From assembly GCA_965116465.1 (NCBI GenBank), contig OZ220687.1, forward strand, positions 1,798,001 to 1,862,000: a stretch of 64,000 nucleotides of DNA. The letters are read 5' to 3'. Both the position numbers and the translations under genes were made by a program. Shown here in pieces: positions 18,788 through 27,379 of this stretch. The notes below the pieces were generated by a model that had not been told where the DNA came from, did not search any database, and was given only the letters and a program-made list of their open reading frames with translations. The stretch's first letter is position 1. Each line of letters starts with the position of its first letter. The DNA is from VXNF01 sp965116465 (GTDB lineage Bacteria; Actinomycetota; Acidimicrobiia; Acidimicrobiales; CATQHL01).

Positions 18788-19738
18788 ATGTCTGAGGGCT
18801 TCATTCTCGCCGGACGCCGCCGCGTGTTCTCCACCGCCCAGGGCACGAGACTCGAGCCCTTCGGGTTGGTGGAATGGGCGCTGCTGTGCGGGGTGGCCCT
18901 CATCTGGGGATCCTCGTTCCTGTTCATCGAGATCGGCCTGGAGTCGCTGGAGCCGACGGTCGTCACGTGGGTCAGGGTCGCGCTCGGCTTCCTGACCTTG
19001 ATCGTCGTCCCGGCCACCCGAGTGCCGCTGGACCGAGCCGACTATCCCCGTGTCATCCTGCTCGGACTCATCTGGGTGGCCGTGCCGTCCCTCCTGTTCC
19101 CGATAGCCCAGCAACACATCGACTCGGCTCTGGCGGGCATGCTGAACGCCGCCGTGCCGATCTTCAGCACCGTGGTCGCCACAGTGCTGCTCCGGTCGCT
19201 CCCCCGCTCCCGCCAGGCCGCCGGCATTGCGCTCGGGTTTGTCGGAACCGTCGGCATCGGCTTGCCCGCTGCCCGGGGATCCTCTGCCGCTGCCTGGGGC
19301 GTGCTGCTCGTGGTGCTGGCCACCCTCTGCTACGGATTCGCCCTGAACCTTGCGGTGCCCCTGCAGCAGCGCTACGGAGCGCCGGCGGTGATGATGAGAG
19401 CGCTGGGTGTGGCCGCCGTGGCAACCACGCCCTTCGGCCTGGTGGGCCTGGGCGGCTCGCGCTGGAGCACCGGACCGGTCCTGGCGGTCGCAGCGCTGGG
19501 AGTCGTCAACACCGGCGTCGCGTTCGTGATCATGGCGGTGCTGGTCGGCAGGGTGGGCGCAACCCGCGGCGGTGTGGCGGTCTACTTCATCCCGCTCGTC
19601 GCCATGGTGCTGGGCATCGTGTTCCGCTCCGAGGCGATCCTCCCGCTGCAGTGGGCCGGAATCGCCGTCGTGCTGTTCGGCGCCTGGCTCACCAGCCGCC
19701 GCGAGCCCAGAGTCGGTCAGCGCCCACCCCCGGACTGA
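18788..19738 (+). CDS. EamA/DMT-family membrane transporter
   Basis: A 316-residue membrane protein with about ten hydrophobic segments arranged as two EamA repeats. LLCGVALIWGSSFLFIEIGL opens the first and WGVLLVVLATLCYGFALNL the second. Members export amino acids, nucleobases or other metabolites; the substrate is unknown. It is separate from the four EamA genes at 47-51.6 kb and looks only distantly related to them. It stands alone between tRNA-Ser and the convergent pyrE gene. Confidence 0.85.
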   Translation: MSEGFILAGRRRVFSTAQGTRLEPFGLVEWALLCGVALIWGSSFLFIEIGLESLEPTVVTWVRVALGFLTLIVVPATRVPLDRADYPRVILLGLIWVAVPSLLFPIAQQHIDSALAGMLNAAVPIFSTVVATVLLRSLPRSRQAAGIALGFVGTVGIGLPAARGSSAAAWGVLLVVLATLCYGFALNLAVPLQQRYGAPAVMMRALGVAAVATTPFGLVGLGGSRWSTGPVLAVAALGVVNTGVAFVIMAVLVGRVGATRGGVAVYFIPLVAMVLGIVFRSEAILPLQWAGIAVVLFGAWLTSRREPRVGQRPPPD

Positions 19739-19749
19739 CCGCCCCGCGC

Positions 19750-20334
19750 TCAGCGGGCCGCTGCAGCGTCGGCCGGCTCGAGACCGATGGGTTCGATACC
19801 CAACGACTCATAGGTCGCCATGGGGAAGTAGTCGATGCCCCGATCCTCGAGCTTCGGGCGCGCCAGTTCGCTTCGGTCCAACAATGTCACCGCGACGACG
19901 ACCTCGGCGCCCGTTCGCTGGATGATGTCGAAAGCTTGGAGAATCGACCCACCGGTCGTCACGACGTCGTCGACCAGCAGGATCTCGTCGCCCGGTCCGA
20001 TCTGCGCACCCTCCACCCAGCGCCTCGTCCCTCGTTGCTTCGGTTCCTTCCGCACGAAGAACCACCGGGTGTCGGTCACCGCGGCTATCCCCACGGCGAG
20101 GGCGTCGGCGCCCATCGTGAGGCCACCGACCGCATCGAACCGGTAGCCGGCGTCGGCCACGGTCTCGGCGATCGCCTCGCACGCCGTGCGCAGGTCGCAC
20201 CAGGCGGCGAGGGCCTCCTTGCCATCGACGAAGTCCGAGGACCAGGCACCCGATGCAAGCTTCACCGGCTCATCGAGCTTGCGGTGGCCTTGAGTCCGGA
20301 GGATCTCCACCAGCTGTTCGCGACGTGAAAGCAG
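19750..20334 (-). CDS. pyrE: Orotate phosphoribosyltransferase
   Basis: PyrE joins orotate to PRPP to make OMP in pyrimidine biosynthesis. The PRPP-binding motif reads EILLVDDVVTTGGSI, preceded by FFVRKEPKQRG and GGLTMGADALA. The usual N-terminal helix is SRREQLVEILRT. No ATG or GTG precedes it at the expected place. A CTG at 20334 lies 5 nt after a good AAAGGGGGT ribosome-binding sequence and is chosen here. A GTG at 20310 would cut into the first helix, and an ATG at 20496 would add 54 residues without similarity. The product is about 194 residues from the CTG. Confidence 0.85.
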   Translation of the reverse strand: MLSRREQLVEILRTQGHRKLDEPVKLASGAWSSDFVDGKEALAAWCDLRTACEAIAETVADAGYRFDAVGGLTMGADALAVGIAAVTDTRWFFVRKEPKQRGTRRWVEGAQIGPGDEILLVDDVVTTGGSILQAFDIIQRTGAEVVVAVTLLDRSELARPKLEDRGIDYFPMATYESLGIEPIGLEPADAAAAR

Positions 20335-20540
20335 GACGTACCCCCTTTGGCGGTGATGACGATGCGGTGCGAGGAGCGCATCGACGCTCGGTGGATGCCG
20401 GTGGACTGGTCGAGATGGGATCCGCTGGTCGGGCCGCGAGGAGGTGGCGCCATCATAGGGTGGTTGCGCGGGGCGCGCGGACGACCGCGAAGGCATCCCG
20501 CCCCTACCCGCCGGCGGCGCTCACGGTGGCTGCGACTCGC

Positions 20541-21482
20541 TCAGGAGCCGGCCAACAGGCGCTCGTACTCCTCTGTGGTGGCGTAGGAGAGTTGGGTGCC
20601 GGGGCGGGTGACGCTGTCGGCGGCGACGGTGGTGGCGATACCGACGGCGTCGACCTCGTCGCGGCCGCCGGCCAGGGCCCAGATGAAGCCGCCCACGAAT
20701 GCGTCGCCCGCGCCGGTGGTGTCTACGGCGTCGACGGTGGGGGCTGGGACCCGGTGGACCGCGCCGTCGGTGGCGACGAGCGCCGAGCCGGCCTCGCCGA
20801 GGGTGACCAGCAGGCGGCAGCCCACACGGTCGGCAACCGACCGCAGGAGGTCGTCGCCGGGCACCTCGCCGCCGGCGGTCTGCCCGGTGAGGGCGGCCAG
20901 CTCCACCTCGTTGGGGATCAGCCAGTCCGAGGCCGCTGCCAGCGCGCCCTCCAGCGGCGCGGCCGGGGCGGGGTTGAGGACGGTGATCGCGCCGCGCCGG
21001 CGGGCGGCGGTGAAGGCTGCGGCGGTGACGCTCTGTGGGATCTCGAACTGCCCGGCCACGACGCCGGGTGCCGGACCGTCGTTCACGGCGGCGACCGCCA
21101 CCTCCGGATCCATTGCCAGGTTGGCGCCGGGCAGGATGATGATGCGGTTCTGGCCACTGGCCTCCACCCAGATGGGTGCCACGCCGCTGGCGCCCGGCAC
21201 GCGGCGCGCCCACGTGGTGTCGATACCCCGGTCGGCGAAGTTCTGAAGCGTCTCGGCGCCGTAGCCGTCGGTGCCCACACAGCACACCATCGACACGTCG
21301 GCCCCCAGCAGCCGGGCCATGATCGCCTGATTGGCGCCCTTGCCCCCGAAGCCCACCTGGAACGACGAGCCCACGACCGTCTCGCCCGCCTCCGGCAGGC
21401 GGTCGGCGTAGGCCACCAGATCCATCATGGTGCTGCCCACGATCATGACCCGCGGCACCCCGGTTGCTGGCTGCGAGGTCAT
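20541..21482 (-). CDS. Ribokinase (PfkB-family sugar kinase)
   Basis: A 313-residue PfkB-family kinase. The sugar-binding motif is FGGKGANQAIMARLLGA near residue 46, then VLNPAPAAPL and NEVELAALTG. The ATP/anion-hole motif DTTGAGDAFVGG lies near residue 255 with the catalytic Asp. These fit ribokinase (ribose to ribose 5-phosphate), although related kinases use nucleosides or other sugars. The start ATG is at 21482, and the upstream VOC gene ends only 4 bp away, so the three genes 23081-20541 can be one transcript. Confidence 0.85.
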   Translation of the reverse strand: MTSQPATGVPRVMIVGSTMMDLVAYADRLPEAGETVVGSSFQVGFGGKGANQAIMARLLGADVSMVCCVGTDGYGAETLQNFADRGIDTTWARRVPGASGVAPIWVEASGQNRIIILPGANLAMDPEVAVAAVNDGPAPGVVAGQFEIPQSVTAAAFTAARRRGAITVLNPAPAAPLEGALAAASDWLIPNEVELAALTGQTAGGEVPGDDLLRSVADRVGCRLLVTLGEAGSALVATDGAVHRVPAPTVDAVDTTGAGDAFVGGFIWALAGGRDEVDAVGIATTVAADSVTRPGTQLSYATTEEYERLLAGS

Positions 21483-21486
21483 GGCG

Positions 21487-22284
21487 CTATCCGAACATCT
21501 CGGGGTTCAGGGCGATGATCGTGAAGACCGCGCCGGTCGGGTCGTTCACGACGGCGAACCGTCCGGGAGGGATGTCGGTGGGTGGGACACAGACCTCACC
21601 GCCCAGTTCGGCCACCCGCGCCGCCGCCGTGTCGCAGTCCTCCACGGCGAAGTACACCATCCAGTGCGGGGGCACTTCGGCGGGCCAGTTCTCGTCCATG
21701 GTGATGATGCCGCCGACGGGCACCTCGCCGAGTTGCAGCATGATGTAGTCGAATCCTGGTCCGCCCTCGGTGACAGGGCCTCCCACCTGCTGCGCCTTCC
21801 AACCGAAGAGCTCGCCGTAGAAGGACACCGCGGAATCGGGATCGCGGGTGTTCAACTCGACCCAGCACAGGGCGTTCGGCTCCATCCGTACCTCGGCGCC
21901 GATGTGGTTGTTGGGTTGCCACAGCGACAGCGCGGCGCCAGTGGGATCGGCGATGACGGCCATGCGGCCGGCGTCGAGCACGTCCATGGCGCCCATCAGC
22001 ACCTTGCCGCCGGCGGCAACTGTCGCTTCGAGGGCGGCGTCGGCGTCGGCGACGGTCACGTACGTGCTCCAGAGCGCCGGCATCTCCCCGAATGTCGGCG
22101 CCAGACCGGCAACCGCGGCATCACCCAGCATCATGACGGTGTAGCCACGCGCCTCGGGTTCGGTGGCCGGCTCGCCCGTCCATCCGAACAGCGCGCCGTA
22201 GAAGGCGCGGGCGGCGCCGGGGTCGGGGCTGGTCACGTCGGCCCACGAGGGCGTTCCGGGCTCGTATGCGGTGTGTCGGACCAT
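21487..22284 (-). CDS. VOC (glyoxalase/dioxygenase fold) family protein, two domains, copy 2
   Basis: A 265-residue protein made of two tandem VOC domains (about residues 8-120 and 140-262). Domain 1 opens MVRHTAYEPGTPSWADVTSP and domain 2 opens ALCWVELNTRDPDSAVSFYG. The ATG at 22284 follows AAGGAG. It is clearly homologous along its length to the upstream protein (22302-23081). Relatives include a glyoxalase-like hydroxylase in antibiotic pathways and many of unknown function. No function is assigned. Confidence 0.75.
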   Translation of the reverse strand: MVRHTAYEPGTPSWADVTSPDPGAARAFYGALFGWTGEPATEPEARGYTVMMLGDAAVAGLAPTFGEMPALWSTYVTVADADAALEATVAAGGKVLMGAMDVLDAGRMAVIADPTGAALSLWQPNNHIGAEVRMEPNALCWVELNTRDPDSAVSFYGELFGWKAQQVGGPVTEGGPGFDYIMLQLGEVPVGGIITMDENWPAEVPPHWMVYFAVEDCDTAAARVAELGGEVCVPPTDIPPGRFAVVNDPTGAVFTIIALNPEMFG

Positions 22285-22301
22285 GGGGCTGCGTCTCCTT
22301 G

Positions 22302-23081
22302 CTACGAGGTCGTGTCGTTGAGGGCGATGACCGAGAACGCCGCTCCGTGCGGGTCGGCGAGAACGGAGAACTGCCCGACCCCGGGGATGTCGGTGGGCGG
22401 CACGTGGACCGCGCCACCCAGTTCGGCGACCCGCTCCGCCGTGGCGCCGCAATCCTCCACGGCGAAGTACACCATCCAGTGTGGGGGCACGTCGGCGGGC
22501 CAGTTCTCGTCCATGACGATCAGCCCGGCCACGCCGGTCTCACCGAGGCGCAACTCGGTGTAGTCCATGCCGGGCGCGCCGACCGGGTGGGCCTCCCAGC
22601 CGAAGAGCGTTCCGAAGAACGCTGTGGCGGCGTCGGGGTCGCGGGTGTTCAACTCGTGCCAACAGAGGGTGTTCGGCTCCATCCGCACCTCGGCGCCGAC
22701 GTGGTCGCGGGACTGCCACAGTGACAGCGCCGCCCCGCTGGGATCAGCGATCACCGCCATGCGGCCGGCGGTGAACACGTCGAACGGTTCCGCCAGCACC
22801 TGCCCGCCGGCCGACGCCGCCGTGGCGGCGGTCGCGTCCACATCGGCGACGGTCACGTACGTGTTCCAGTGGGGCGGCACGTCCCCGAAGGTCGGTCCGA
22901 GGCCGGCCACGGCGGCTCCTCCCAGCATGAAGACCGTGTAGCCCATCGCCTCGGGCTCGGTGGACGCCACGGCGGTCCAACCGAAGAGGGCGCCGTAGAA
23001 GGCCCGCGAGGCGTCGAGGTCGGGGCTGGCCAGGTCGGCGTACGACGGTGTACCCGGCTCGTACGGCGTTTGTCGGATCAT
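22302..23081 (-). CDS. VOC family protein, two domains, copy 1 (tandem paralogue)
   Basis: A 259-residue two-domain VOC protein starting MIRQTPYEPGTPSYADLASP. It shares long identical or near-identical runs with its downstream neighbour, for example DENWPA-VPPHWMVYFAVEDC and WMVYFAVEDC followed by RVAELGG. The two genes are separated by 17 bp and arose by tandem duplication. Function is unknown. Confidence 0.75.
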   Translation of the reverse strand: MIRQTPYEPGTPSYADLASPDLDASRAFYGALFGWTAVASTEPEAMGYTVFMLGGAAVAGLGPTFGDVPPHWNTYVTVADVDATAATAASAGGQVLAEPFDVFTAGRMAVIADPSGAALSLWQSRDHVGAEVRMEPNTLCWHELNTRDPDAATAFFGTLFGWEAHPVGAPGMDYTELRLGETGVAGLIVMDENWPADVPPHWMVYFAVEDCGATAERVAELGGAVHVPPTDIPGVGQFSVLADPHGAAFSVIALNDTTS

Positions 23082-23205
23082 GGGGCTCGTCTCCTCCGTC
23101 GGGGGGCGCACGCTCGGCGGCGCATGCCATAGCCTGCCCGCAAATCGGCCCGTCGCGACGGGCCGGGCGGCCGGCGGCCGATCCCTCGAGTGACGGGAGC
23201 AGCAC

Positions 23206-24207
23206 GTGCACGATTCGGAGGTGTGGTCCTCGCCCGTCCTGCGGTCCGTCGTCGGTGTGATCGAGCGCTCCCGCCACGTGACCACCTCCGTCGAGGCCGT
23301 CGGGAACGTGGCGTCGTGGATGGCCTATGAGGAGTTCACATTCCCGTCGGGCTCGATGGACGCAGCCTTCAGCGACCGGACGGACCCTGCGGAGATCATC
23401 GACGTGTCGTTCTTCTACGCGGTGCTGAACTTCGCCTTCAGCGACTTCGACACGGGCGTGAAGTTCGCCTGCACGTACCGGGGTCGCGAGTGGTCCGACA
23501 GCGAGGCCATGTTCGCCTGCGTGAACCGGGCCCTGGCCGAGGGCGTGCCGCTGCTGGACGGCGAATTCCTCGCCGAGTTGGACCGCGACGACCTCGCCGG
23601 CGTGTTCCGCGGCAACATCCGGATCCCCATGATCGATGAGCGCGTCGAGATCCTGAACGCGGCGGGCCGCACGCTCAGCGAACGCTACGGCGGGTCCGCC
23701 CACCGCTTCGTGGCCGACTGCGTCCCCGCCATGTACGCCGGCGGCGACGGCCTCATGGAGCGGCTGGTGGTGGAGTTTCCCCGCTTCAACGACGTCAGCA
23801 GCCACGACGGCCACGAGGTGCAACTCCACAAGCTGGCGCAGCTCTGGCTCTGGCAGTTGCACATGTCGCTCGCAGCCTCGGGGGCCTTCGCCGTGGCCGA
23901 CCTGGACCGCATGACTGCCTTCGCCGACTACATCGTGCCGGTGGCGCTACGGCTCATGGGCATCACGTCGTACACGCCGGAGTTGGAGGCGGCCATCAAC
24001 CGGGGCGACCACATCCCCCGGGACAGTGCCGAGGAGGTGGAGATCCGGGCCCACACCCTCTACGCCACGGCACTGCTGGCCGACGCCATCAACCGCCTCC
24101 GGCCGCCTGAGTTGGCCCTAATCGTGCCGCAACTCGACTTCCGCCTCTGGAAGAGCTACCACGCCACCTTCTGGCCCCACCACCTCACCCGCACGATCAT
24201 GTACTGA
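23206..24207 (+). CDS. Queuosine salvage protein (Qng1/DUF2419 family)
   Basis: Members of this family release the queuine base from queuosine 5'-phosphate so that it can be reused in tRNA. The 333-residue product has the family landmarks: the N-terminal ASWMAYEEFTFP, FFYAVLNFAFSDFD, CVNRALAEGVPLLDGEFLAEL, IPMIDERVEILNAAG, and the catalytic-site FADYIVPVALRLMGITSY followed by EEVEIRAHTLYATALLADAI. The start is a GTG at 23206 with a GGGAG sequence 6 nt upstream. The identification is from recalled family patterns. The gene lies just outside the left end of the mobile island. Confidence 0.78.
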   Translation: MHDSEVWSSPVLRSVVGVIERSRHVTTSVEAVGNVASWMAYEEFTFPSGSMDAAFSDRTDPAEIIDVSFFYAVLNFAFSDFDTGVKFACTYRGREWSDSEAMFACVNRALAEGVPLLDGEFLAELDRDDLAGVFRGNIRIPMIDERVEILNAAGRTLSERYGGSAHRFVADCVPAMYAGGDGLMERLVVEFPRFNDVSSHDGHEVQLHKLAQLWLWQLHMSLAASGAFAVADLDRMTAFADYIVPVALRLMGITSYTPELEAAINRGDHIPRDSAEEVEIRAHTLYATALLADAINRLRPPELALIVPQLDFRLWKSYHATFWPHHLTRTIMY

Positions 24208-24235
24208 GCCCGCGGCGGCGCCGAGAGGCTCCGTG

Positions 24236-24247
24236 GCGGAGGGTGTG
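24236..24247. repeat. Candidate left attachment site (copy of the tRNA-Ser 3' end)
   Basis: GCGGAGGGTGTG is identical to 36819-36830 and in the same orientation. A further TCGAA appears a few bases later in both places. It lies 29 bp after the queuosine-salvage gene, outside any gene. Confidence 0.5.
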
Positions 24248-24296
24248 TCCTCGAATCTGAGTCTGTGACCTGGCGTTTTGTCGTCCTCCCTAAGTC

Positions 24297-24318
24297 CCGT
24301 ATTACTTTCTGTATCGTC
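24297..24318 (-). repeat. Inverted copy of the island-end repeat (possible integrase arm site)
   Basis: Read on the minus strand, this 22-bp stretch matches the first part of the two direct repeats at 24418 and 24488 in about 17 of 22 positions, including the core AAGTAATACG. An 11-bp identical match AAAGTAATACG occurs near the integrase start (36648-36658, minus strand). Confidence 0.45.
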
Positions 24319-24417
24319 TTCGTTGGTTGTCCTGGCCGCGAATGCACTCGTGCAGAGTCTTCGGAGCCGGAGACACTCCACCGAGGCGGCCGGAATCGCG
24401 ACGACGCCGACCGAGGC

Positions 24418-24523
24418 GTCGATTCGGGAAGTAATGCGGGAGGGGGTACGAGGTCGAGCGGCCTGGCCCTCCCGGCGGCAGCGTCCGGTCGATACGGGAA
24501 GTGATGCGGTACGGGGTACGAGG
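24418..24523 (+). repeat. Two 36-bp direct repeats, 32/36 identical (24418-24453 and 24488-24523)
   Basis: Both copies run from GTCGAT through CGGGAAGT and ATGCGG to GGGGTACGAGG, with four differences, and are spaced 70 bp start to start. They share the AAGTRATRCG core with repeats near both island ends. Arm-type binding sites of the island integrase are the simplest explanation. Confidence 0.55.
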
Positions 24524-24862
24524 ATTAATCGCGCATCGCCGTGTATCTTGCTGCCTCTGTGTGCGGCCGGGGTACTGCGGCGACGGCAGCTATGGCCAAG
24601 AGTTGAGTTCCTTTCTTCGTCCCCGGCAAACCATCGAGCGCCTCGAAGTCGCCGTGGAGCCGGGCCGACGGGCAGTGCGGACCAAGCACCGTATGGGCGC
24701 GGCCGCGTGCACCTCTCCCTGTAAGCAGGCACGCCGAACTGAGAAGAGACGCAAAGGCACCGCGATCAACTGCTGAGTCCCGGGCTCGCTGAGTCCACAC
24801 ACTGCGTCCGTGTCCCCCCGTTAGGGAATCCGGGCACACTCACGGAAGAGCCGGAGAGAAAC

Positions 24863-25486
24863 ATGGACATCCACGACGACCAGAACAGAGCGACAATGGA
24901 CGCGGAAGTACGAGCAAGCGGAGTCAGCATCGCTCCTGACAGCGACCTCATCCCCATTGCCCTCATGCGCGCCGAGGCATTCGACCGAGTCGTCGGCGTG
25001 GTCCTCTACGACCCAAGTCTCACGACCACCGCTGAGCGAGCGAAAGACGTGATCGCCTGGCTCATCGAGGTGCGCGGCATTATCGAGGCAACTCATGCGC
25101 TCGGCTACGAATGGGACCGCCGGACCGATACGGCGTCCCTCGGCTCGACCGAGGGGCACAGAGGCGGTGGGGCGGTGGCACGAGCGGACACAAGCAGGGA
25201 GGCTGACGTGGACGGCGACCACGACGAGCACGAGATGGGCAAGATCACTCTTCGAGACGGGACGGTTGTGCGCTACAACCCGAAGACGATGCTGGAGCGA
25301 GCAATGTTCACCGAGGAAGTCGAGGAACTATGGGAGGTCACCTACCCGGACGGCGACAAGGAGATCACGCGGGTGACGTCGTCGTGGCCTGTTGAGGATG
25401 CGATGAGGCGACTCGAAGATATGTTCCCGGAGCGGTGGGGCAATTTGCGGGATGAACTCGGCGGGGCGGACGGCCCAAGCGGTTGA
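24863..25486 (+). CDS. Hypothetical protein, 207 residues
   Basis: I do not recognise this protein. It begins with ATG at 24863, behind GGAGAG. Residues 1-80 are a mixed acidic/hydrophobic segment. Residues about 90-125 are low-complexity and charged. The C-terminal 80 residues look like a compact domain (KITLRDGTVVRYNPKTMLERA, then EVTYPDGDKEITRVTSSWPVEDAM, then MFPERWGNLRDELG). It is the first plus-strand gene inside the island and is followed after 42 bp by the 616-residue nuclease-like gene. They may be co-transcribed. Confidence 0.5.
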   Translation: MDIHDDQNRATMDAEVRASGVSIAPDSDLIPIALMRAEAFDRVVGVVLYDPSLTTTAERAKDVIAWLIEVRGIIEATHALGYEWDRRTDTASLGSTEGHRGGGAVARADTSREADVDGDHDEHEMGKITLRDGTVVRYNPKTMLERAMFTEEVEELWEVTYPDGDKEITRVTSSWPVEDAMRRLEDMFPERWGNLRDELGGADGPSG

Positions 25487-25528
25487 GGCCCGCACCAACG
25501 GGGCCCGCTTGCGGACCGCTTCACAGAC

Positions 25529-27379
25529 ATGACTACCTCCCAATCGAGGTGTCAAGCCAACAGGGGCAACCTCACATCTCTAGGACTCGGCGACAAGCCC
25601 GAGTGGAGTGTTGGGCAAAACGCCGGACCAACAGAACTACCGATGTTCGTAGAGGTTGAATCGCCAGTCATCGAGGATCATGCCGACGCGGCCAGTGTCC
25701 AGATACGGTCCCGGGAAGAGATTGCTTCAAGCCACCCGTTGGAGGTAGCCGGACACATGACGTCGCCGCGGGTCCACTGGGCAACAGTCAACCCGACAAC
25801 GTGTGAAGCGATGCTGAAGGTCCTGATCAAGAGGCTCCACCCGACGGTGCAGGCCATCGACGGATCCGGCGGCGACGGCGGCATCGACTTGCTGATGCAC
25901 ACCGACGGCGGGCTCGTCATTTTTCAGATCAAAAGCTTCACCGAGCGCCTAAACGCCAATCGGCGCCAGAAAGTCGAACGATCCCTCGAAAAGGCGGCCC
26001 AACACGAACCTGTCGACTGGCACCTGGTCGTCCCCATCGACCCGACACGCGGCGAACTGGAGTGGTTCCAAGAACTCACCGAGCCGTACCCGTTCACCTG
26101 CGCATGGGACGGAATCACCTGGCTCGACGGCAAGATGGCACAGCACCCCGAGATAGCCGACTATTACCTCCACAGCCGCGAGTCACGAGTTCTTGGGATG
26201 GTCCAATCGATCCTGGGCCCCGACCCCGCGGCTGGACCGTTTGATCGAGCAGGCGAAGTCGTTGCCCGACTCAACGCTGAGGATCCCCACTACCAGACCT
26301 CCCTCACCCTCGAACCTGATGGCACGCAGAGTTGGTTCGCGTTCCCGCGGTACCCCGGAGCCGGGCTCGACAGGCCGGCGGCGACCGCTCGACTCGCGTT
26401 CCCCGACACCCCCGACGGCGATCAAGCCCGACGGCAGGTCGAGGACTTGCTCGACTACGGACAACCCTGCGTCGTCCACCCTGAGTACGTGGAAGGAGTG
26501 TCGCTGCATCTGCCGGTCGGCCACGAACGCACATTGACCGGCGGCGCCCTCGCCCTGTCCGCGAGCATGCCCGAGACATCTCAACCCGTTGGTGCTGCGC
26601 TGCAAGCCGTCGACGCCCAAGGGACGATCATGGCGCAACTACCGCTCGAGGAAACAGAAAGGACGGCGGGGCGCCGAGGCGTGCGCCTAGCGCTCCGAGA
26701 CAAGTCCGGTGCGCTGACCGTGCAAGCGCAGTTCGACACGAGCGACGGCAGCGGCCAGATGACGCTGCGCTACGACCATCCCTACGATTTCTTGCCGCAC
26801 GACCTATTGCCCGCAGCGAAGTTCGGGGAGGTCGTCGGCCAAGCGGACCATCTCGCCCTAGTCGTAGACGGCAGGACGATCGATACAGACAGCTACGACG
26901 TCGGTGCGTTCTTCGGCGAGGGGGCCGTCGACTACGCGTCTTTCACCGACCACTTGGTGCACCTCCAGGCAGCCACGGGTGTGTTCTTCCCGATCCGCGG
27001 CGAAGTGAGCGCCGAGGACGCCCGCGATGTCGTGCTAGCCAGCCGCTTGCTGCGCGGCGAGCAAATCACGCAGACATGGACCGAAATCTCCATGACGATC
27101 AAACCGGAGGGCCGCGGACCTGTCGCCGCAGCACTCGAGGGCGCAACGGATGATGCGGGCACGCCAGTCACAACCATCCGGAGGGGCGCGCCCCTGAGCA
27201 TCACGGTTCAAGGCAACTCGGTCCCGATCGGGATGGTGGTGAGCGAAATCGACTCCGCCAGGGTGCTCTCGTGGACCGACGCAGGAGACCAAGCCCCTCC
27301 GGGATCGACAACCCTCGTTCTCGTGCCCGCCGAAACCGACACGTTCACCATGTTCCTCGAGGGCCGCGCGTCGCCCTAG
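25529..27379 (+). CDS. Predicted PD-(D/E)xK-type nuclease with a long unknown C-terminal region
   Basis: A 616-residue protein. Residues about 90-190 look like an Mrr/restriction-endonuclease-like fold: an N-terminal helix (CEAMLKVLIKRLHP), then IDGSGGDGGIDLLMH with the conserved Asp, then GGLVIFQIKSF giving a Q-x-K form of the PD-(D/E)xK site. The following DWHLVVPIDPTRGELEWF supports this fold. The C-terminal 400 residues have no motif I recognise. The ATG at 25529 gives a poorly conserved-looking first 75 residues; an ATG at 25757 is an alternative. In a defence island next to McrBC an antiphage role is plausible but unproven. Confidence 0.6.
   Translation: MTTSQSRCQANRGNLTSLGLGDKPEWSVGQNAGPTELPMFVEVESPVIEDHADAASVQIRSREEIASSHPLEVAGHMTSPRVHWATVNPTTCEAMLKVLIKRLHPTVQAIDGSGGDGGIDLLMHTDGGLVIFQIKSFTERLNANRRQKVERSLEKAAQHEPVDWHLVVPIDPTRGELEWFQELTEPYPFTCAWDGITWLDGKMAQHPEIADYYLHSRESRVLGMVQSILGPDPAAGPFDRAGEVVARLNAEDPHYQTSLTLEPDGTQSWFAFPRYPGAGLDRPAATARLAFPDTPDGDQARRQVEDLLDYGQPCVVHPEYVEGVSLHLPVGHERTLTGGALALSASMPETSQPVGAALQAVDAQGTIMAQLPLEETERTAGRRGVRLALRDKSGALTVQAQFDTSDGSGQMTLRYDHPYDFLPHDLLPAAKFGEVVGQADHLALVVDGRTIDTDSYDVGAFFGEGAVDYASFTDHLVHLQAATGVFFPIRGEVSAEDARDVVLASRLLRGEQITQTWTEISMTIKPEGRGPVAAALEGATDDAGTPVTTIRRGAPLSITVQGNSVPIGMVVSEIDSARVLSWTDAGDQAPPGSTTLVLVPAETDTFTMFLEGRASP

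Larger units (their letters stand above)
24208..24862. other. 655-bp gene-free stretch with the left island end and repeats
   Basis: No convincing protein gene is present. It contains the candidate left attachment site (24236-24247), an inverted copy of a 22-bp repeat (24297-24318) and two 36-bp direct repeats (24418-24453 and 24488-24523). It is less GC-rich than the flanking chromosome. Short open frames here lack ribosome-binding sequences and similarity. Confidence 0.6.

Noticed and set aside
20335..20540. Small plus-strand open frame between pyrE and the ribokinase gene
   Set aside because: Arg-rich composition, no ribosome-binding sequence and overlap with both flanking genes' ends. 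Nothing else is seen in this 206-bp gap.
24501..24839. Short open frames on both strands in the left island end
   Set aside because: They contradict each other, lack ribosome-binding sequences and show no domain features; the region is better explained by repeats and attachment DNA.
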